Of a stretch of DNA of 64,000 nucleotides, positions 1 through 12,200 are shown in pieces. The notes below the pieces were generated by a model, which made no database searches, had not been told where the DNA came from, and saw nothing but the letters and a program-made list of their open reading frames with translations. The translations under genes and the position numbers were made by a program. Positions within the stretch are counted from its first letter, which is position 1; each line of letters begins with the position of its first letter. Source of the stretch: Oryzias latipes (taxonomy: Eukaryota > Chordata > Actinopteri > Beloniformes > Adrianichthyidae); NCBI RefSeq assembly GCF_002234675.1, contig NC_019866.2, positions 22,654,455 through 22,718,454 of the forward strand. Reading direction: 5' to 3'.

Positions 1-1
1 G

Positions 2-3000
2 TGTGATTACGTCCCGGTTCCAGCGTCCGTCATGGATGAGTTTAAGGGAAGCGGAGACTCGGAGCTGCCGCAGGCCCTGAATGACTCGGCCCCTCTGGAT
101 GCTCTGCTGGAGCTGTCGCCCCCCCTGCAGGGCCAAGAGCAGACGGGGTTCCTGGAGAGTCAGACTCTGCAGGCTGCGGTGAGCAGCTGTGACATTCCGG
201 ACCAGAGGACTGCTTCTGAGACCCCTCAGGTGCACGAGCGGCTCACAAAAAAGAAGCGCCCAGAGGTTAAAGGTCATTTGCTTTACTGTGTTTTCCTGGT
301 TTCCTTCAGCTGATCATCATCACCGGCCCCAGCTACGAGGCCCTGGCTTCAGAGGGAATCCAGCTAAACGTGAGCAGCGGAAACATGGAGGAAGTCACCT
401 GCACGGTCATCGGAAGTGTCTCCTACAACCAGGTGTGCACGCCTGAGCTGAAAATCCAAGGTGCAGATGAGGAAGACTCTGAAGAAGGTGAGCTGTGTTT
501 ACAACCACAACAACGTCGACTTCTTTCTTTAATTATTTCCAGACCTGCATACTCTACTTTGAAGTGCATATCTTTGTGTTGGAAACATTTCCACACCCAC
601 TCATGATCCTGTTTTGATCTGTTTTCAAAGCGTTCCCAGTGGTCTGTCGCTGACGGTTCTGCCGTTTTGAACCAAAATCCTGTTTTTTTCTAGGGCATAG
701 TTTCTGCAGAGCGGCAGGAGGCCATAAGAAATTTGTCTGTTGGCGGGAAGCAACCCCGCCCCCACTTCCCCTCCCGTTGCTGAGAGTTCTGAGCAGGCGT
801 ATTTTCCCAGCGTATTTTCTACGTCACAAATACAATCTTTTTCAAAGAGCATTTTTTCGTCTGCTCCTGATTCCTACCCAATACAATAACATAATCATAG
901 AACGCAATAATCATCTGGCAGCCATGGGCGTACATGCATATAAGAGGATTGAGAGTTTGCCTGTATATTTTGTATTTATTTGATTTTATGGTGCTGCTAC
1001 TACAACCGAATTCCCCTACGGGGTTTAATAAAGTTTACCTTAATCTTAACACTTTACAATAACTTACAGTATAATAGATAACTTTTGCCCATTTTTGCCT
1101 GTACTGTTTATAAATATTTAGATTAAATTATTCTTTATTCTTTTTTTCTTTTATGATTACAATGCTACTGTAACACACAAATTTCCCACGTCTGGGATCA
1201 ATAAAGTATTTCTGATTCTGATTCACTATTTGAAAACAGAAATACTCCTAATTTTCTTTATTTACGTCCTCCAATATGAGAACATTTTAAAAACTCCCAA
1301 AAAAGAATTTGTCATCAAAATGGCTCTTTAAGTAGAACTTTTTATTTTCTTAATTGTGTCAAACCTTTTTTTTTTTCTTTTTCAATTATTTTTTGCACTT
1401 TGCTCCAGCTGCACGGTGGCGCAGTGGTTAGCGCTCTTGCCTCACAGCAAGAAGGCCCCTGGGTTCAAGTCCCGGCTGGGGGACATGAAAAACAACATCA
1501 AAGGGGGACCTTTCTGTGTGGAGTTTGCATGTTCTCCCCCTGCATGAGTGGGTTCTCTCCGGGGTCTCCGGCTTCCTCCCACCGTCCAAAAACATGCTTC
1601 ATAGGTTAATTGGTAACTCTAAAATTGCCAATTAACCTGTGTGAGAGTGAATGGGTGTGTGTTTGTGGACATTCTACCCTGTGACAGACTGGCGACCTGT
1701 CCAGGGCATCCCCTGCCTTCGCCCACAAGTGGCCGGGATAGGCTCCGGCAACCCCGTGACCCCGCAAGGGAAAAACGGTCAAGAAAATGAATGAATGAAA
1801 AAAATGACTTTTCTACGGAGCCCCTAAAGGGCCATTGCAGAAAATAAAATAATTGAAGTAACAAAAAAAAATTGTAAGTAAAAAAAAAAAAAAACAACTA
1901 ACTGAGGGGGGGTACTAATTGGTGTGCACCCATTAGTTCTTTTTTTGTTTTTTTCCTACTTCAGATTTTTGTTTTTACTTCAATTTTTTTTTCTTCAATG
2001 GCCCTTTAGGGGCTCCGTACTTTACAGTTCACTTATCTAACAAAAATATCCAAGCAGAAATCCAATTATTTCAGATTTTTTTCTTGACTGCTAATACTTT
2101 CATCTCATGTACAACAGACCTCAATATATATATATATTATATAAATATATCATAACTAATATTTCAAACATTCTCCTTCTGTTCATAAAAACATTCGCCT
2201 AGATGTGGAAAATACCAGACTTTCATGGATCTGCTTCGCCTGAAGAAAATGGTTCAAACTTGATAAGGAAATGCTTTTTGGTTCTGTCTAGCTTTCAGAG
2301 ACGAACGGCTGCCGCCTCCGGCTGGGAGCCCTTCAGAGCTGAGTCGGGATAGAGATCTGCAGAAGTGCATGAGCAGGTTTGTGGGCCAACGTCGTCCCAT
2401 TTCAGATCAACGTGAGGCTGAGATTTGAGGCCGTCTTCCTCCTCAGTGGCAGGTCCAAAAGAAGCCGCCGCGGCCCAGTTGTGGAGCCCGACGGCATGCT
2501 GAAGATGTTCCACTGTCCTTATGAGGGGTGCAGTCAGGTGTACGTCGCCGTCAGCAGCTTCCAGGTGACCCCTTCTCACTGACCCTCCCCCCCTGTTTTA
2601 CCTCTTCTGCTGCTTTTGAGGGGGATTTAACAAACTGTTTCCTTGTAGAATCACGTGAATCTAGTCCACAGGAAAGGCAGGACCAAGGTCTGTCCACACC
2701 CCGGCTGTGGGAAGAAGTTCTACCTGTCCAACCACCTGCACCGGCACATGATCATCCACTCAGGTGGGTTCAGGGGAGACCAGCGATTTTCTTTGTTTTT
2801 GTTTTTTTAAAGCTTAGTTCAGAAAAAAACAATTTTAGTCAATTATTATTTCAAAAACATAGAAGCAATGTTTCGTTTTTTTGCGTAAACCACATTTGCA
2901 CCCTTTCAGACAGTTCTTAAACCTGAATTCAGAACCTTTACCAATAGTGAGCATTTGAGAAATAATCCAAACACCAAAATGTACGACATCAGACGTCTGG

Positions 3001-3474
3001 AGAAACAGCTCTGTAGCCGGCCTCGTGTTAGAAGTTCCAGCTCATTTATTGGATTTCTCTGATGACTATCAGCCCGTCTGTAGAGGTAAACGGGTGTTTT
3101 CCTGCAGGGGTTCGAGATTTCATCTGTGAGACGTGCGGGAAGTCCTTCAAGCGAAAGAATCATCTGGAAGTTCACCGGCGCACCCACACAGGAGAAACTC
3201 CGCTGCAGTGAGTCGCCGCTCGTGCGTCGCTGTTGTGCATGTTTTCTGGCGTTCCCTGCATATCAGTCATGATCCTGTTTCCCACCGACACCCCAGGTGT
3301 GAGATCTGCGGCTATCAGTGTCGGCAGCGCGCGTCGCTGAACTGGCACATGAAGAAGCACACGCCGGAGGCGCACTACAACTTCACCTGCGAGTTCTGCG
3401 ACAAGCGCTTTGAGAAGCTGGACAGTGTCAAGTTCCACAAGCTGAAGAGCCATCCAGAGCGGCAGGAGACATGA
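2..3474 (+). CDS. znf653: ZNF653-like C2H2 zinc-finger protein, 3' part (5' cut by window edge)
   Basis: Nuclear DNA-binding protein of the ZNF653 type, a probable transcriptional repressor. Exons by splice signals: <2-265, 310-487, 2292-2376, 2447-2564, 2649-2763, 3108-3207, 3297-3474 (TGA at 3472). All junction phases fit. The frame stays open to the window edge before the ATG at 32, and the family has a long N-terminal part, so the true start lies outside. Exon 2 carries the family motif IIITGPSYEALASEGIQLNV. The last four exons encode five consecutive C2H2 fingers (starting CPYEGC, CPHPGC, CETCGK, CEICGY, CEFCDK) with TGE-type linkers, ending at the stop as in the human protein recalled from memory. 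The exon at 2292-2376 is the least certain: it is supported by phase (1 in, 2 out) and splice sites, but its residues are weakly conserved. The 1.8-kb intron before it holds a SINE and a MITE. Confidence 0.88.
608..870 (+). repeat. Dispersed repeat family A, copy 1
   Basis: This unclassified repeat contains the landmarks 'TTTCTGCAGAGCGGCAGGAG' and 'ACGTCACAAATACAATCTTT'. The same blocks recur, diverged, near 17390, 30260-31195, 44862-45610, 60098-60490 and 63540-63790. It lies in a ZNF653-like intron. No coding capacity is seen; the family is probably a transposon relic of unknown class. Confidence 0.7.
985..1225 (+). repeat. LINE-tail-like fragments
   Basis: Two short pieces resemble the 3' tails of fish non-LTR retrotransposons: 'TTCCCCTACGGGGTTTAATA' near 1010 and 'CTGGGATCAATAAAGTATTT' near 1192. 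Each ends in a simple A/T-rich run. No reverse-transcriptase coding sequence remains. Confidence 0.45.
1410..1800 (+). mobile_element. tRNA-derived SINE
   Basis: The head looks like a tRNA gene with an internal RNA polymerase III promoter: A-box-like TGGCGCAGTGGTTAGCGC, then B-box-like GGGTTCAAGTCCC about 30 bp later. A long unrelated body typical of fish SINEs follows, ending in a short (GAAT/GAAA) repeat near 1790. Non-coding. No clear target-site duplication was found. A tail fragment of the same family lies at 43458-43571. Confidence 0.72.
1814..2019. mobile_element. Short MITE with perfect 24-bp terminal inverted repeats
   Basis: Positions 1814-1837 (starting TACGGAGCCCCTAAAGGG) are the exact reverse complement of 1996-2019. 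The 206-bp element is A/T-rich inside and non-coding. It is a cut-and-paste transposon derivative of undetermined superfamily. It sits just after the SINE in the same intron. Confidence 0.75.
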
Positions 3475-4379
3475 GGGAGTCCAGATCCGCCGTGTCCATC
3501 AGGACCTGCCGGGCCGCCGGAGACTGAGGCCCGACGTCCAGCGAGGAGCGACGGTCCTAGAAGGAACGCCAGCGTCACGGGAAGGCGAAGCGTGCTCAGA
3601 TAAGAGGCCACTCCTGGTCTATAGACGCACAGACTCAGCAGGTTTATTAACATCTGCTTAATTGTCAACAGTGCGTTCAAAACCGAAACTGCAGCAAGAG
3701 CGTCAGTTTACCAGCTCACACCTCCACGCTGACACGAGCAACTATTTCCAGTCGTATCCCAAACGTCTTCCCTGCTCAGTGGGAGATGGTTTTTCCATCC
3801 CAGCCCCAACATCCAGTCAGAAAAATGTTTTTTTTTCTCCTAAAGTTTGTCCCGCTCCCACACCTGTGTGTCCTTCTCTTAAAAAACAGGAAGGAATGCT
3901 GCTACTGTCCCTTTTTTAAAGTTTATTCCGACTGAAAAAAGTGGTCATTTTGCTCTTGAATACACAACCAGAACAGTTCACTCAGTGAAAACTGTGCAGA
4001 GTTTAAATATTAATATAAAGACGTTCAAATCTACCAAGACACTGCAATGAATATAAGCTTTTTTTCCTGGACGGACTTTGTGCCCAAAAATAGTTTCTGT
4101 GAAACAAATGAAGGTTTTTAAGTTGCTGATTTACCTGCTGACGAGTTTATAAACTGTAGTTTGACCCAATTCTGTTTAATTGAGTTAATCAGAGCAGAAA
4201 TGTTTACAGGAAACTGTTCAAAAAATTTCCCAGCTCAGTATTTTTCTGTTATTTTAGCTTAAATCTTTTGCATAATATTTATATGAATCAACACCACCAA
4301 AGAGCGTATTGTTTTATTTTCTGCATATAAGTGAAATTTGAAAAATAAAATTAATATAATTTTGTAATGTGTGAATAAA
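3475..4379 (+). promoter_or_regulatory. 3' UTR and poly(A) signals of the ZNF653-like gene
   Basis: Non-coding AT-rich sequence follows the stop codon. AATAAA hexamers occur at 4344-4349 and 4374-4379 and are the likely polyadenylation signals. The exact transcript end is inferred. Confidence 0.55.
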
Positions 4380-4439
4380 ATGTAATTGTTCAAATGTACT
4401 TTAACCAATTTAAGGGTAAATGTGATACCTTTAGAATTA

Positions 4440-5540
4440 TAAAATAAAAAAACATTTCACAATTCTGACTTTAGTTGACTTTTTTGTATCAAGGATTTGT
4501 GAAGTATTGCTAAAACGGATGTAGGGTTTGTCTTTCGCCACTGGGGGGAGACATTTTGGCGGTCAGGGACAAATGTGACATCATGTGAGCTGTTCGCCAA
4601 GGCGTTGTTAAGCCTTCTGTTCCTAAGAAACACACCCAGAGGCTTAAAGAGGATCATGGCCCCCGTATCTTTGACTTCTTTTGTTGGTTTAAGCTAAACG
4701 GATAATGAAGCCAGGAGGAACTCCAAGAAGAATTCAATGATTTTCTGCCCAGACAGATGTGTTCTAGCTAGTGACCAGCCATGCTACAGATTCAGGTAAA
4801 CACAACTAAGATCATAAACAAAATGCATATAAAGATTTCTAGTAATTATCAACAAACTTTTTAAAATTGTATGATATTAAAACACAACTTTAGTCCCAAA
4901 GCCTCCATAATAAATTAAGTAAAAGAAATGGCTAAATCAAGAAAATGTATATTATTGAGAATCGTAGAAAAATCCCTTGAAATGTATCGTTGAAGGTTTA
5001 AATAAATGCTAGGAAATACTGCAATCATGCAATTTCTCAGCCTGTGATACAATTATCCTACAATGTACTTCAAAATCAGGTTCATCTATGGCTTCTTTCT
5101 TCACAGAACAATGGACAATCACCAGAATCCAACACCTTCATACATTACCTGTTGGTCAAAGACGCGTGTCCTATGCTTTAATAGAAAAAAAGAAATTGTC
5201 AATTTAAAAAATGAATTTATAGAATTTCCCATTGCTCCAAAAGCTAAAGATTTTTTTTTCAAACCATTAAAACCTGTCCGATGAAAATTTTAATTTTTTG
5301 CGCTGCTAACTTCTTGTCACATTTTTCTGGGGATGGATGACATTTTTTATGAAAAAATTAGGAATAAAATTGCATTTCTTAATATTATTTTTAATGGAAT
5401 TGCTGTGAATCGGGAACAAATGTCATATGAAGGCGTCTTGCAACGCCTTCTAAAGAAAGATGTAGTGTGCTTCTCACTGACGTTAACGACAATGGTCTCG
5501 GTGTTGTTTCTGAACAAATGCAAGTCCCGAGAAGTCAGCT
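4440..5540. other. Gene-free AT-rich spacer
   Basis: No convincing exon was seen on either strand. The piece around 5310-5450 resembles the reversed tail of repeat family A. Several short open frames lack family signatures. Confidence 0.4.
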
Positions 5541-5544
5541 CAGT

Positions 5545-6590
5545 GGCAAGAACACTGCCAGTTAGCAGATGCCCTGCAGGAATAATAAGATGGCCAAAGG
5601 AAGAGATACAGATCACGGATGTTAAGACTCCTCACCATGCATTGAGGGTTCCATCCCAAATCCAGCACCCTGAGACTGTATGCTAGCCCCAAAGAAGGAG
5701 GCCGAGGACTAGTGAGCGTTGAAGCCACTATCCAGGATGAAACATCCAAGATCCATGAGTACATCAAGCTCAAGGCCCCAACTGACAGTGTGCTCAGTGA
5801 ATGTCTCAGGTAATGGAGAGCAGAGGATGCAGTGCTGGTGGACAGATCCTCATGGGAGGACAAACCCCTGCATGGGATGGACCACCGTACCATAACTGAA
5901 GTGGCTGATATCAAGAAGTCCTACCACTGGCTAGAAAGGGCTGGCCTACAGGACAGCACCAAAGCGCTCATCCTGGCAGCTCAGGAACAAGCCCTGAGCA
6001 CCAGAGCAATAGAGGCTCAGATCTACCACACCAGACAAGACCCAAGTTGTAGGCTGTGCAAAGAGGCGCCTGAAACAATCCAGCACATAACTGCAGGGTG
6101 CAAGATGCTGGCAGGAAAAGCATACATGGAGCGCCACAATCAAGTGGCTGGAATAATATACAGGAACATGTGTGCAGAATATGAACTGGAAACCCCAAGG
6201 TCAAAATGAGAAACACCTCCGAAGGTGGTAGAGAATGAGAGGGCAAAGATCCTGTGGGACTTCCAGATCCAGACTGATAGGATGGTAATGGCGAACCAAC
6301 CAGACATTGTAGTGGTGGATAAAGAACAGAGGAAAGCCGTTGTGAAGGATGTGGCAGTGCCAAGCGATTGGAACATCAGGAAAAATGAAGATGAGAAACT
6401 GGAGAAATACCAGGGACTCAGAGAAGAACTGGAGAAAGCCTGGAAAGTGAAGGTGACAGTGGTGCCTATGGTAATTGGAGCACTCGGGGCAGTAACCCCC
6501 AAGCTGGAGGAGTGGCTACAACAGATACCTGGAAAGACCTCAGACTTCTCAGTACAGAAAAGTGCATTGCTAGGAACCAGATGAAAGGAA
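5545..6590 (+). mobile_element. Rex6/Dong (R4-clade) non-LTR retrotransposon, 3' coding relic
   Basis: Two open blocks (5832-6209 and 6225-6584), plus frameshifted pieces upstream, encode the end of a retrotransposon polyprotein. Visible are a CCHC knuckle (CRLCKEAPETIQHITAGC) and a restriction-like endonuclease block (QPDIVVVDK, then VVKDVAVPSD, then KLEKYQGLREEL), the PD...D pattern of R4-type elements. The upstream part 'GIIRWPKEEIQITDVKT' is in another frame, and a stop (TGA at 6207) separates the blocks, so the copy is dead. The reverse transcriptase itself is missing (5' truncated). Confidence 0.78.
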
Positions 6591-7826
6591 GTACAACCTT
6601 TGGCAACCCAAAGTTCTTGGATATTTACATTTTCAGGACTAAAATCTACCATTCTCAGAGAACATGGTGGTGAGGCCAAAGCAGCAACAGATACTAAAAA
6701 AATACTTTCGTTTTAGCCAATCTGAGTATATTTCTAAAATGCTAAAAATCTCTCCTTATTTATGAGGAATCCCCTCAATGATGAGAGGAAAGGCACAGAG
6801 AATTTTGAGGAACTATTGCACCAGAAAAGGCAGGGGCGCCACCTTCTGATTCACTGGGCTGAGCTGGGGGACTATGACCAAACCTACACCAGCCCACTGC
6901 CTCTGCATTTTTTTAATGTGTAATATTTTTATGACACTTGCTGATGCTGTATATGTCAAAATCTGAACACAAAAAAGGGAATTTTATCTCACAAGTTATC
7001 AAGGAAGACAAAAAACTCAGGAATAAACAATAGCATCCAAAAGGTTGAGGTTCTATGAAACTGAATAGATATTCTTTGTCAGCTGGAGAAGGACCTATCT
7101 GTGGAAACCAATGGTATTCATTTGCCCTCAACAATTTCAGATTACATTAAAAGTTAAAACATTGTGTTTTCTTGCGCAGTATTCATACAGAACCATATGC
7201 CCGAAGCAAGTTTCTTTTCCCATTTTGTTCTACCGTGCATATTTTGAAAGACTAATTAGAAGTACTGTCAATCATTGAAAGCATGATGTGTGTGAATGCA
7301 AAGTAGGGAAAATGGGGAAAAACCTTGTTTTACTGCAAACAGAAACAAGAACAGGAAAGAGAGGGTTAAAAATCAACTAGTGTCCTTTCAATAACCCTTT
7401 GAACCAGAAGAATACGAGAATCGTATCCTTTGAGAATGACATGTTTACAAAAGTGATGTCTAGCTAGGCTGACATGGCTGGTGGATAGCAAAAGCTGTGG
7501 AAGAGAGCAGGGCTGACGGATTAACTTCAAGCAATGAAATGAAAAAGAGAACATTTTCAAATCCTAAAAATACTACACACCATCAACGTTCATTTTTTGG
7601 ATTGATATAATGCAATCTTACACTGCAAAGTCTTTTTTTTCCCTATCAAGTCCTTCTTAAACAAGCAGTTTTGGATGATGGCCGTCCAGAGACTTTACTG
7701 TATCTGTGCTGGCTATGTTTAGCCAGAGGTTTCCATCTTCTTGAGGCACAGAGACACTAAATGGGGAGAATTCGTAAACAGAAAGATGCTGCGCAGCAAC
7801 TTTATTTGGGCTATTTATTTGTTTAT
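6590..7826. other. Gene-free spacer
   Basis: AT-rich sequence without recognisable exons, RNA genes or clear repeats, apart from short homopolymers. Confidence 0.4.
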
Positions 7827-8040
7827 CCCTTGTGCTATCCTAGGCACTTTAACATTGGGGTTGGGTCATCTAGACCCACTAGACAGTGTGTTGAACCTTT
7901 TTTCTTTAATGATTTGTGATCTTCACTGGTGTCCATGGACTCCATAAAATCCTCTCCACCTTTATCCACCTTTGTCGTGGTAGGGATAACACAGCAATGT
8001 ATGGGTGGGGTCATCTGGACCCCATAAGACAGCACCAGGG
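7827..8040. mobile_element. piggyBac-like MITE, copy 1
   Basis: It starts CCCTTGTGCTATCC and ends with the diverged inverted end AGCACCAGGG. Flanks TTAT and TTGA are decayed forms of the TTAA target used by piggyBac-type elements. The interior, with a mirrored 'GGGTCATCTGGACCC'-type motif, is shared with copies at 23658, 33712 and about 44918. Non-coding. Confidence 0.75.
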
Positions 8041-8045
8041 TTGAT

Positions 8046-8310
8046 GCTCGGAGTTGGAATGGGTAAAAATGACACTTTGGGGGTTATTTAACACTTTTTA
8101 GTGATAAAGTTGTACTGACAGTGTCAACTATTAAAACCCAAAAGAGTTATGTTAACTCTGAAAATTCCACACTATGTCTTTAGTGTCACCATCACCCTGT
8201 GTAGATAAGGACCATATGTTCACTGGCTCAGAGTTAAGATAAAGTGTGTTGCATTAATGCAAAAGTGTTGCATTAACACTTACGTTTTTACTCTATATCT
8301 TCTTGAGGTT
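8046..8310 (+). repeat. Dispersed repeat B (TTAACTCTG-rich), intact copy
   Basis: It shares long diverged identity with 9125-9205 joined to 13215-13410, including 'AAGGACCATATGTT' and 'TGGCTCAGAGTTAA'. It has many copies of AGTGTTA/TAACTCT-type words. It preserves the uninterrupted site CTTTTTAG at 8094-8101, where the second copy was split by a transposon. Class unknown; probably a non-autonomous DNA element. Confidence 0.65.
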
Positions 8311-9120
8311 CTGCATTAGTGTGACACTGAAGAAACCGCCACAGTTCCTGTTTCTGCAGAACATCTCCACTTCAGCAGCTACATGACTGCAGGAAAGAAG
8401 CTGTTTTAGACTAGGGGGTGGAGTGTGGGTTGCTTTTCACGCTGTGATGTCGCCTTTCTGGAGGAGGTGTGGGGAGAACCATACTGATATGGCTGGTCTT
8501 CATTTAAAGACCGGGACTTGGACTCCAGACTTGGACAGTCAAGTCTCACCAGGACTTGAAGCTTGACATTTGGGACTTGTGAAAAAGACTTGTTTGTTCT
8601 TTTTTGTCTCCAGGATCAGGTGAGGAACATCAACTGTTGCAGGTAAGTCCCCACAGGCTGTTTAATGACAACTTCTGGTTATAAAATGTTTGTTTTAACT
8701 ATAAGTTGCAAGAATTCCATGATAAAGGTATGAAGAACAGTTTGTTTCAACTTGTTTAGGTTCAAAGCTCCACATTACATCCTGCTGGACCGCTTCATCC
8801 TCTACCCATCCCAAGTTGTTACAGGTCTTCCGATTTAAGGCACACAGTGGTTTTGAAGGCTTGAAGGAAGTCATGGAATCATTTTTTAGGGGAAATTTGT
8901 TGGTGTGCAACTTCTTTGATTCTTGTGCATTTTTTTAAAGACTTGAAGCTTCTGAGGATGAATCTCCACTCCTGATGAGTCAGGAATGAAATCCTTGAGC
9001 ACTGAGAGTTATGACTCCAAGACTGAAATTAGCACATTTCCCAGCGTCATATCTTCGTAGTCAAACCGATTTGACTCTTTTAGAGTCATTACAATAACAG
9101 CAAGTGTAAGGCCTCACAGC
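8311..9120. other. Gene-free spacer
   Basis: Contains direct echoes such as 'GGACTTG' repeats around 8513-8590 but no supported gene. Confidence 0.35.
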
Positions 9121-9205
9121 CATTTTCCAAATGTAGGTGTTAATGCTCAGAGTTAAAATGCGCAGAGTAAAAATAACTCTGTGGGGATCATTCAAAACTT
9201 TTTAG

Positions 9206-12200
9206 TAACGGTTTGTATTGGCAAGATTCTGGCTTTACAATAAGTATCCTGGTATTGTACTGGAACATTTAAAAAAAAAAATGAAAATAGGACCTAGAAA
9301 AAATTCTACCTGAGTATTAATATGTCTTTCATTTTAATAAAATTGTAAAATTACCTTTATTTAATGATCACAATGTTAAGCACTACAACTGTATCTCATA
9401 TATAAGTTGCTTTTACCCAAGCAAATTCATAGTGCTTTTATTTTGGTAAGTTAAAATGTATTTGTTCTTAAAGGGAACAGCCAACATTGTCTGATTTCAT
9501 CCATAGAAAATTATAGAATGAATGTGCCTTAACTGATAAGGTTCTAAAAGTTGGATTGAGGAAATAAAGTTTTGTTTATTTTCAACATTACTGTAGCTTC
9601 TCCAGTATTTTTAAACAGTTCGGGATCCTAAACGGTGCTTCAAAAATAAGGCAAGGCAAGGCAAGGCAAGTTTATTTGTATAGCACAATTCGTACACAAA
9701 GTAATTCAAGGTGCTTCACAAAACAGAAAAATGCATTAAAATCACAATACATCATAGAAATAATCAACATAAAATTTACTTTAAAAGAAAAGAAGAAGAA
9801 AAAAAAGATTTAAAAAGAAAGGAAGGAAAGAAAAGTGCAGATAGGACCTTTCAGTCATATACACGGCTAAACAGAAATGTTTTAAGTCTAGATTTGAACA
9901 TGAACACAGAAGAGGCCTGTCTTACGCCTTCAGGGAGGCTGTTCCAGATTTTAGCTGCAGAATATTGAAACGCTGATTCCCCTTGTTTAGTTCTGACTCT
10001 GGGAATCAACAGGAGGCCGGCCCCTGAGGTCCTCAGAGTACGAGATGGTTCATATGGCACTAACATGTCAGAGATGCACTTTGGTGCTCGGCCATGGAGA
10101 GACTTGTACACAAGCAGAGCTGCTTTGAAGTCTATTCTTTCAGGTACAGGGAGCCAGTGCAGAGACCTGAGCACAGGACTAATGTGATCATACTTCCTGG
10201 TTCTGGTCAGGACTCGAGCAGCAGCATTCTGGATGTACTGAAGCTGTTTTACAGCTCGTTTGGAGAGGCCGGTGAGCAGGCCGTTACAGTAGTCTAACCT
10301 ACCGGAGACAAATGCATGAATAAGTATCTCCAGGTCTCGCTTTGAGATTATGTTTTTGATTTTGGCAATGTTTTTCAGGTGGTAAAATGTCGCTGATGTT
10401 ACTGACTTGATATGGCTGTTAAAGTTCAGGTCAGAGTCCATGATTACCCCTAGATTTCTGACTTGATTTGAGGGTTTAAGAGACAGAGAATGAAGGTAGC
10501 TGCTGACAATTTCTCTTTGTTTCTGTGGGCCAAAAACAATAACTTCGGTCTTGTCTGAGTTTAGCTGGAGAAAGTTGTCCTGCATCCACGCGCTGATCTG
10601 TTGGAGGCAGTGGTTGAGTGAATCCACTGGCCCATATTCACCTGTTGTCAGTGACACATAGATCTGAGTATCATCTGCATAGTTGTGATAAGAAATGTTA
10701 TTACTGCGTATTAACTGCCCTAGTGGCAGCATGTAGAGGTTGAACAGAAGGGGTCCCAGGATCGATCCCTGGGGCACACCACAATTCAAGCCCATGTAGT
10801 CTGAGACACAACTCCCAATTTCAACAAAATATTTCCTGTCTTCCAGATAAGACTTGAGCCAACTTAGGGCAGATCCAGAGATGCCAACCCAGTCTTGGAG
10901 TCTGTGCAAAAGGATCCCATGATCAACAGTATCAAAGGCAGCGCTCAGGTCTAGTAGGATCAAGACAGAGACTTTTCCATCATCAGTGTTCAGGCGGATG
11001 TCATTGGTTACCTTGATAAGAGCAGTTTCTGTGCTATGATGGGGTCTAAAACCTGACTGGAAAACATCAAACGAATTGTTTAATAAGAGAAAGTCAGTGA
11101 GCTGTTGGTAGACAACTTTTTCAAGGACTTTTCCTAAAAATGGCAGATTAGAGATAGGTCTGTAATTATTCAGTACAGTGGGATCAAGACCGCTCTTTTT
11201 CAGGAGGGGTTTAATGACTGCAGTTTTTAAGGCCTCTGGAAATATTCCAGATTGAAGAGACATGTTAACTATTTGAGTAATTGATGGCAACACACTGTTC
11301 AAGACAGACTTTAGAAATCTAGTGGGTAACACATCAAGGCAGCATGTAGACGAGCTCAGACGGGTGATGGTCTCTTGGACAATTTGGTCAGTGACAGGTA
11401 CAAAGTGAGTCAGCTTAGAGTGAGTAGGTGGCCGTTGGATAGTTATATGTGTTGTGGAGTTGATGGCTTTTTTAATGCCCTGAACCTTGTCATTGAAAAA
11501 TACAGCAAACTCATTACATTTGGGTGTACAAACCAGTTCTATTGGTAGCTGGGTTGGAGGGTTAGTTAATCTGTTAAATGTTGTGAACAGGATACGAGAG
11601 TTGCTGCTGCAACTTCCAATTATTTCAGAGAAGTACCTTTCCCTTGTTCTGCATAAGATCTGGTTGTAAGCGTACAACTCCCCCTTATACATTTCATAAT
11701 GAACCTGGAGTTTTGACTTGCGCCACTTTCGCTCGGCTCTGCGGCACTGTTGTTTCTGTGCCCTGACTAGATCATCATTCCTCCAGGGAGCTTTCTGTCT
11801 ATGTTTTCTCAATTTAACTTTCATAGGGGCAATGGCATCCAGAACATTCAAGATGCTAGAAGTAACAGAATTCAGCATTTCATCAACATTGGCACCAGAG
11901 ACGTTTTCAGGGTTTATCATTTCTACAAACTGTGCCCTAGTGCTCTCATTTATTTGTCTCCTTTGGACAACTGCAGGGCCAGGCGGTGGTTTGGGAGCAA
12001 CAGACAGGTCAAAGAATACACAGAAATGATCAGAGAGGGCGACATCAACCACACTGACATTGTAAATAATAACCCCCCTTGTGATGAGCAGGTCCAGAGT
12101 GTGCCCTCTGCTGTGGGTGGGGCAACTCACATGCTGAATTAGACCAAAGGTTTCAAGGACAGCATTGAGCTCTTTTGCATTTCTGTCATTGACATTATCA

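Noticed and set aside
1410-1482. A genuine tRNA gene at the SINE head
   Set aside because: A and B boxes are present, but the sequence does not fold into a convincing cloverleaf and runs straight into the SINE body.
1356-1609. Open frames over 1356-1609 as a small gene
   Set aside because: They lie inside the tRNA-derived SINE, whose body is repeated elsewhere; no protein signature.
5333-5686. A 117-codon plus-strand frame as a host gene
   Set aside because: Its second half is a frameshifted part of the Rex6-like relic; the first half is AT-rich with no signature.
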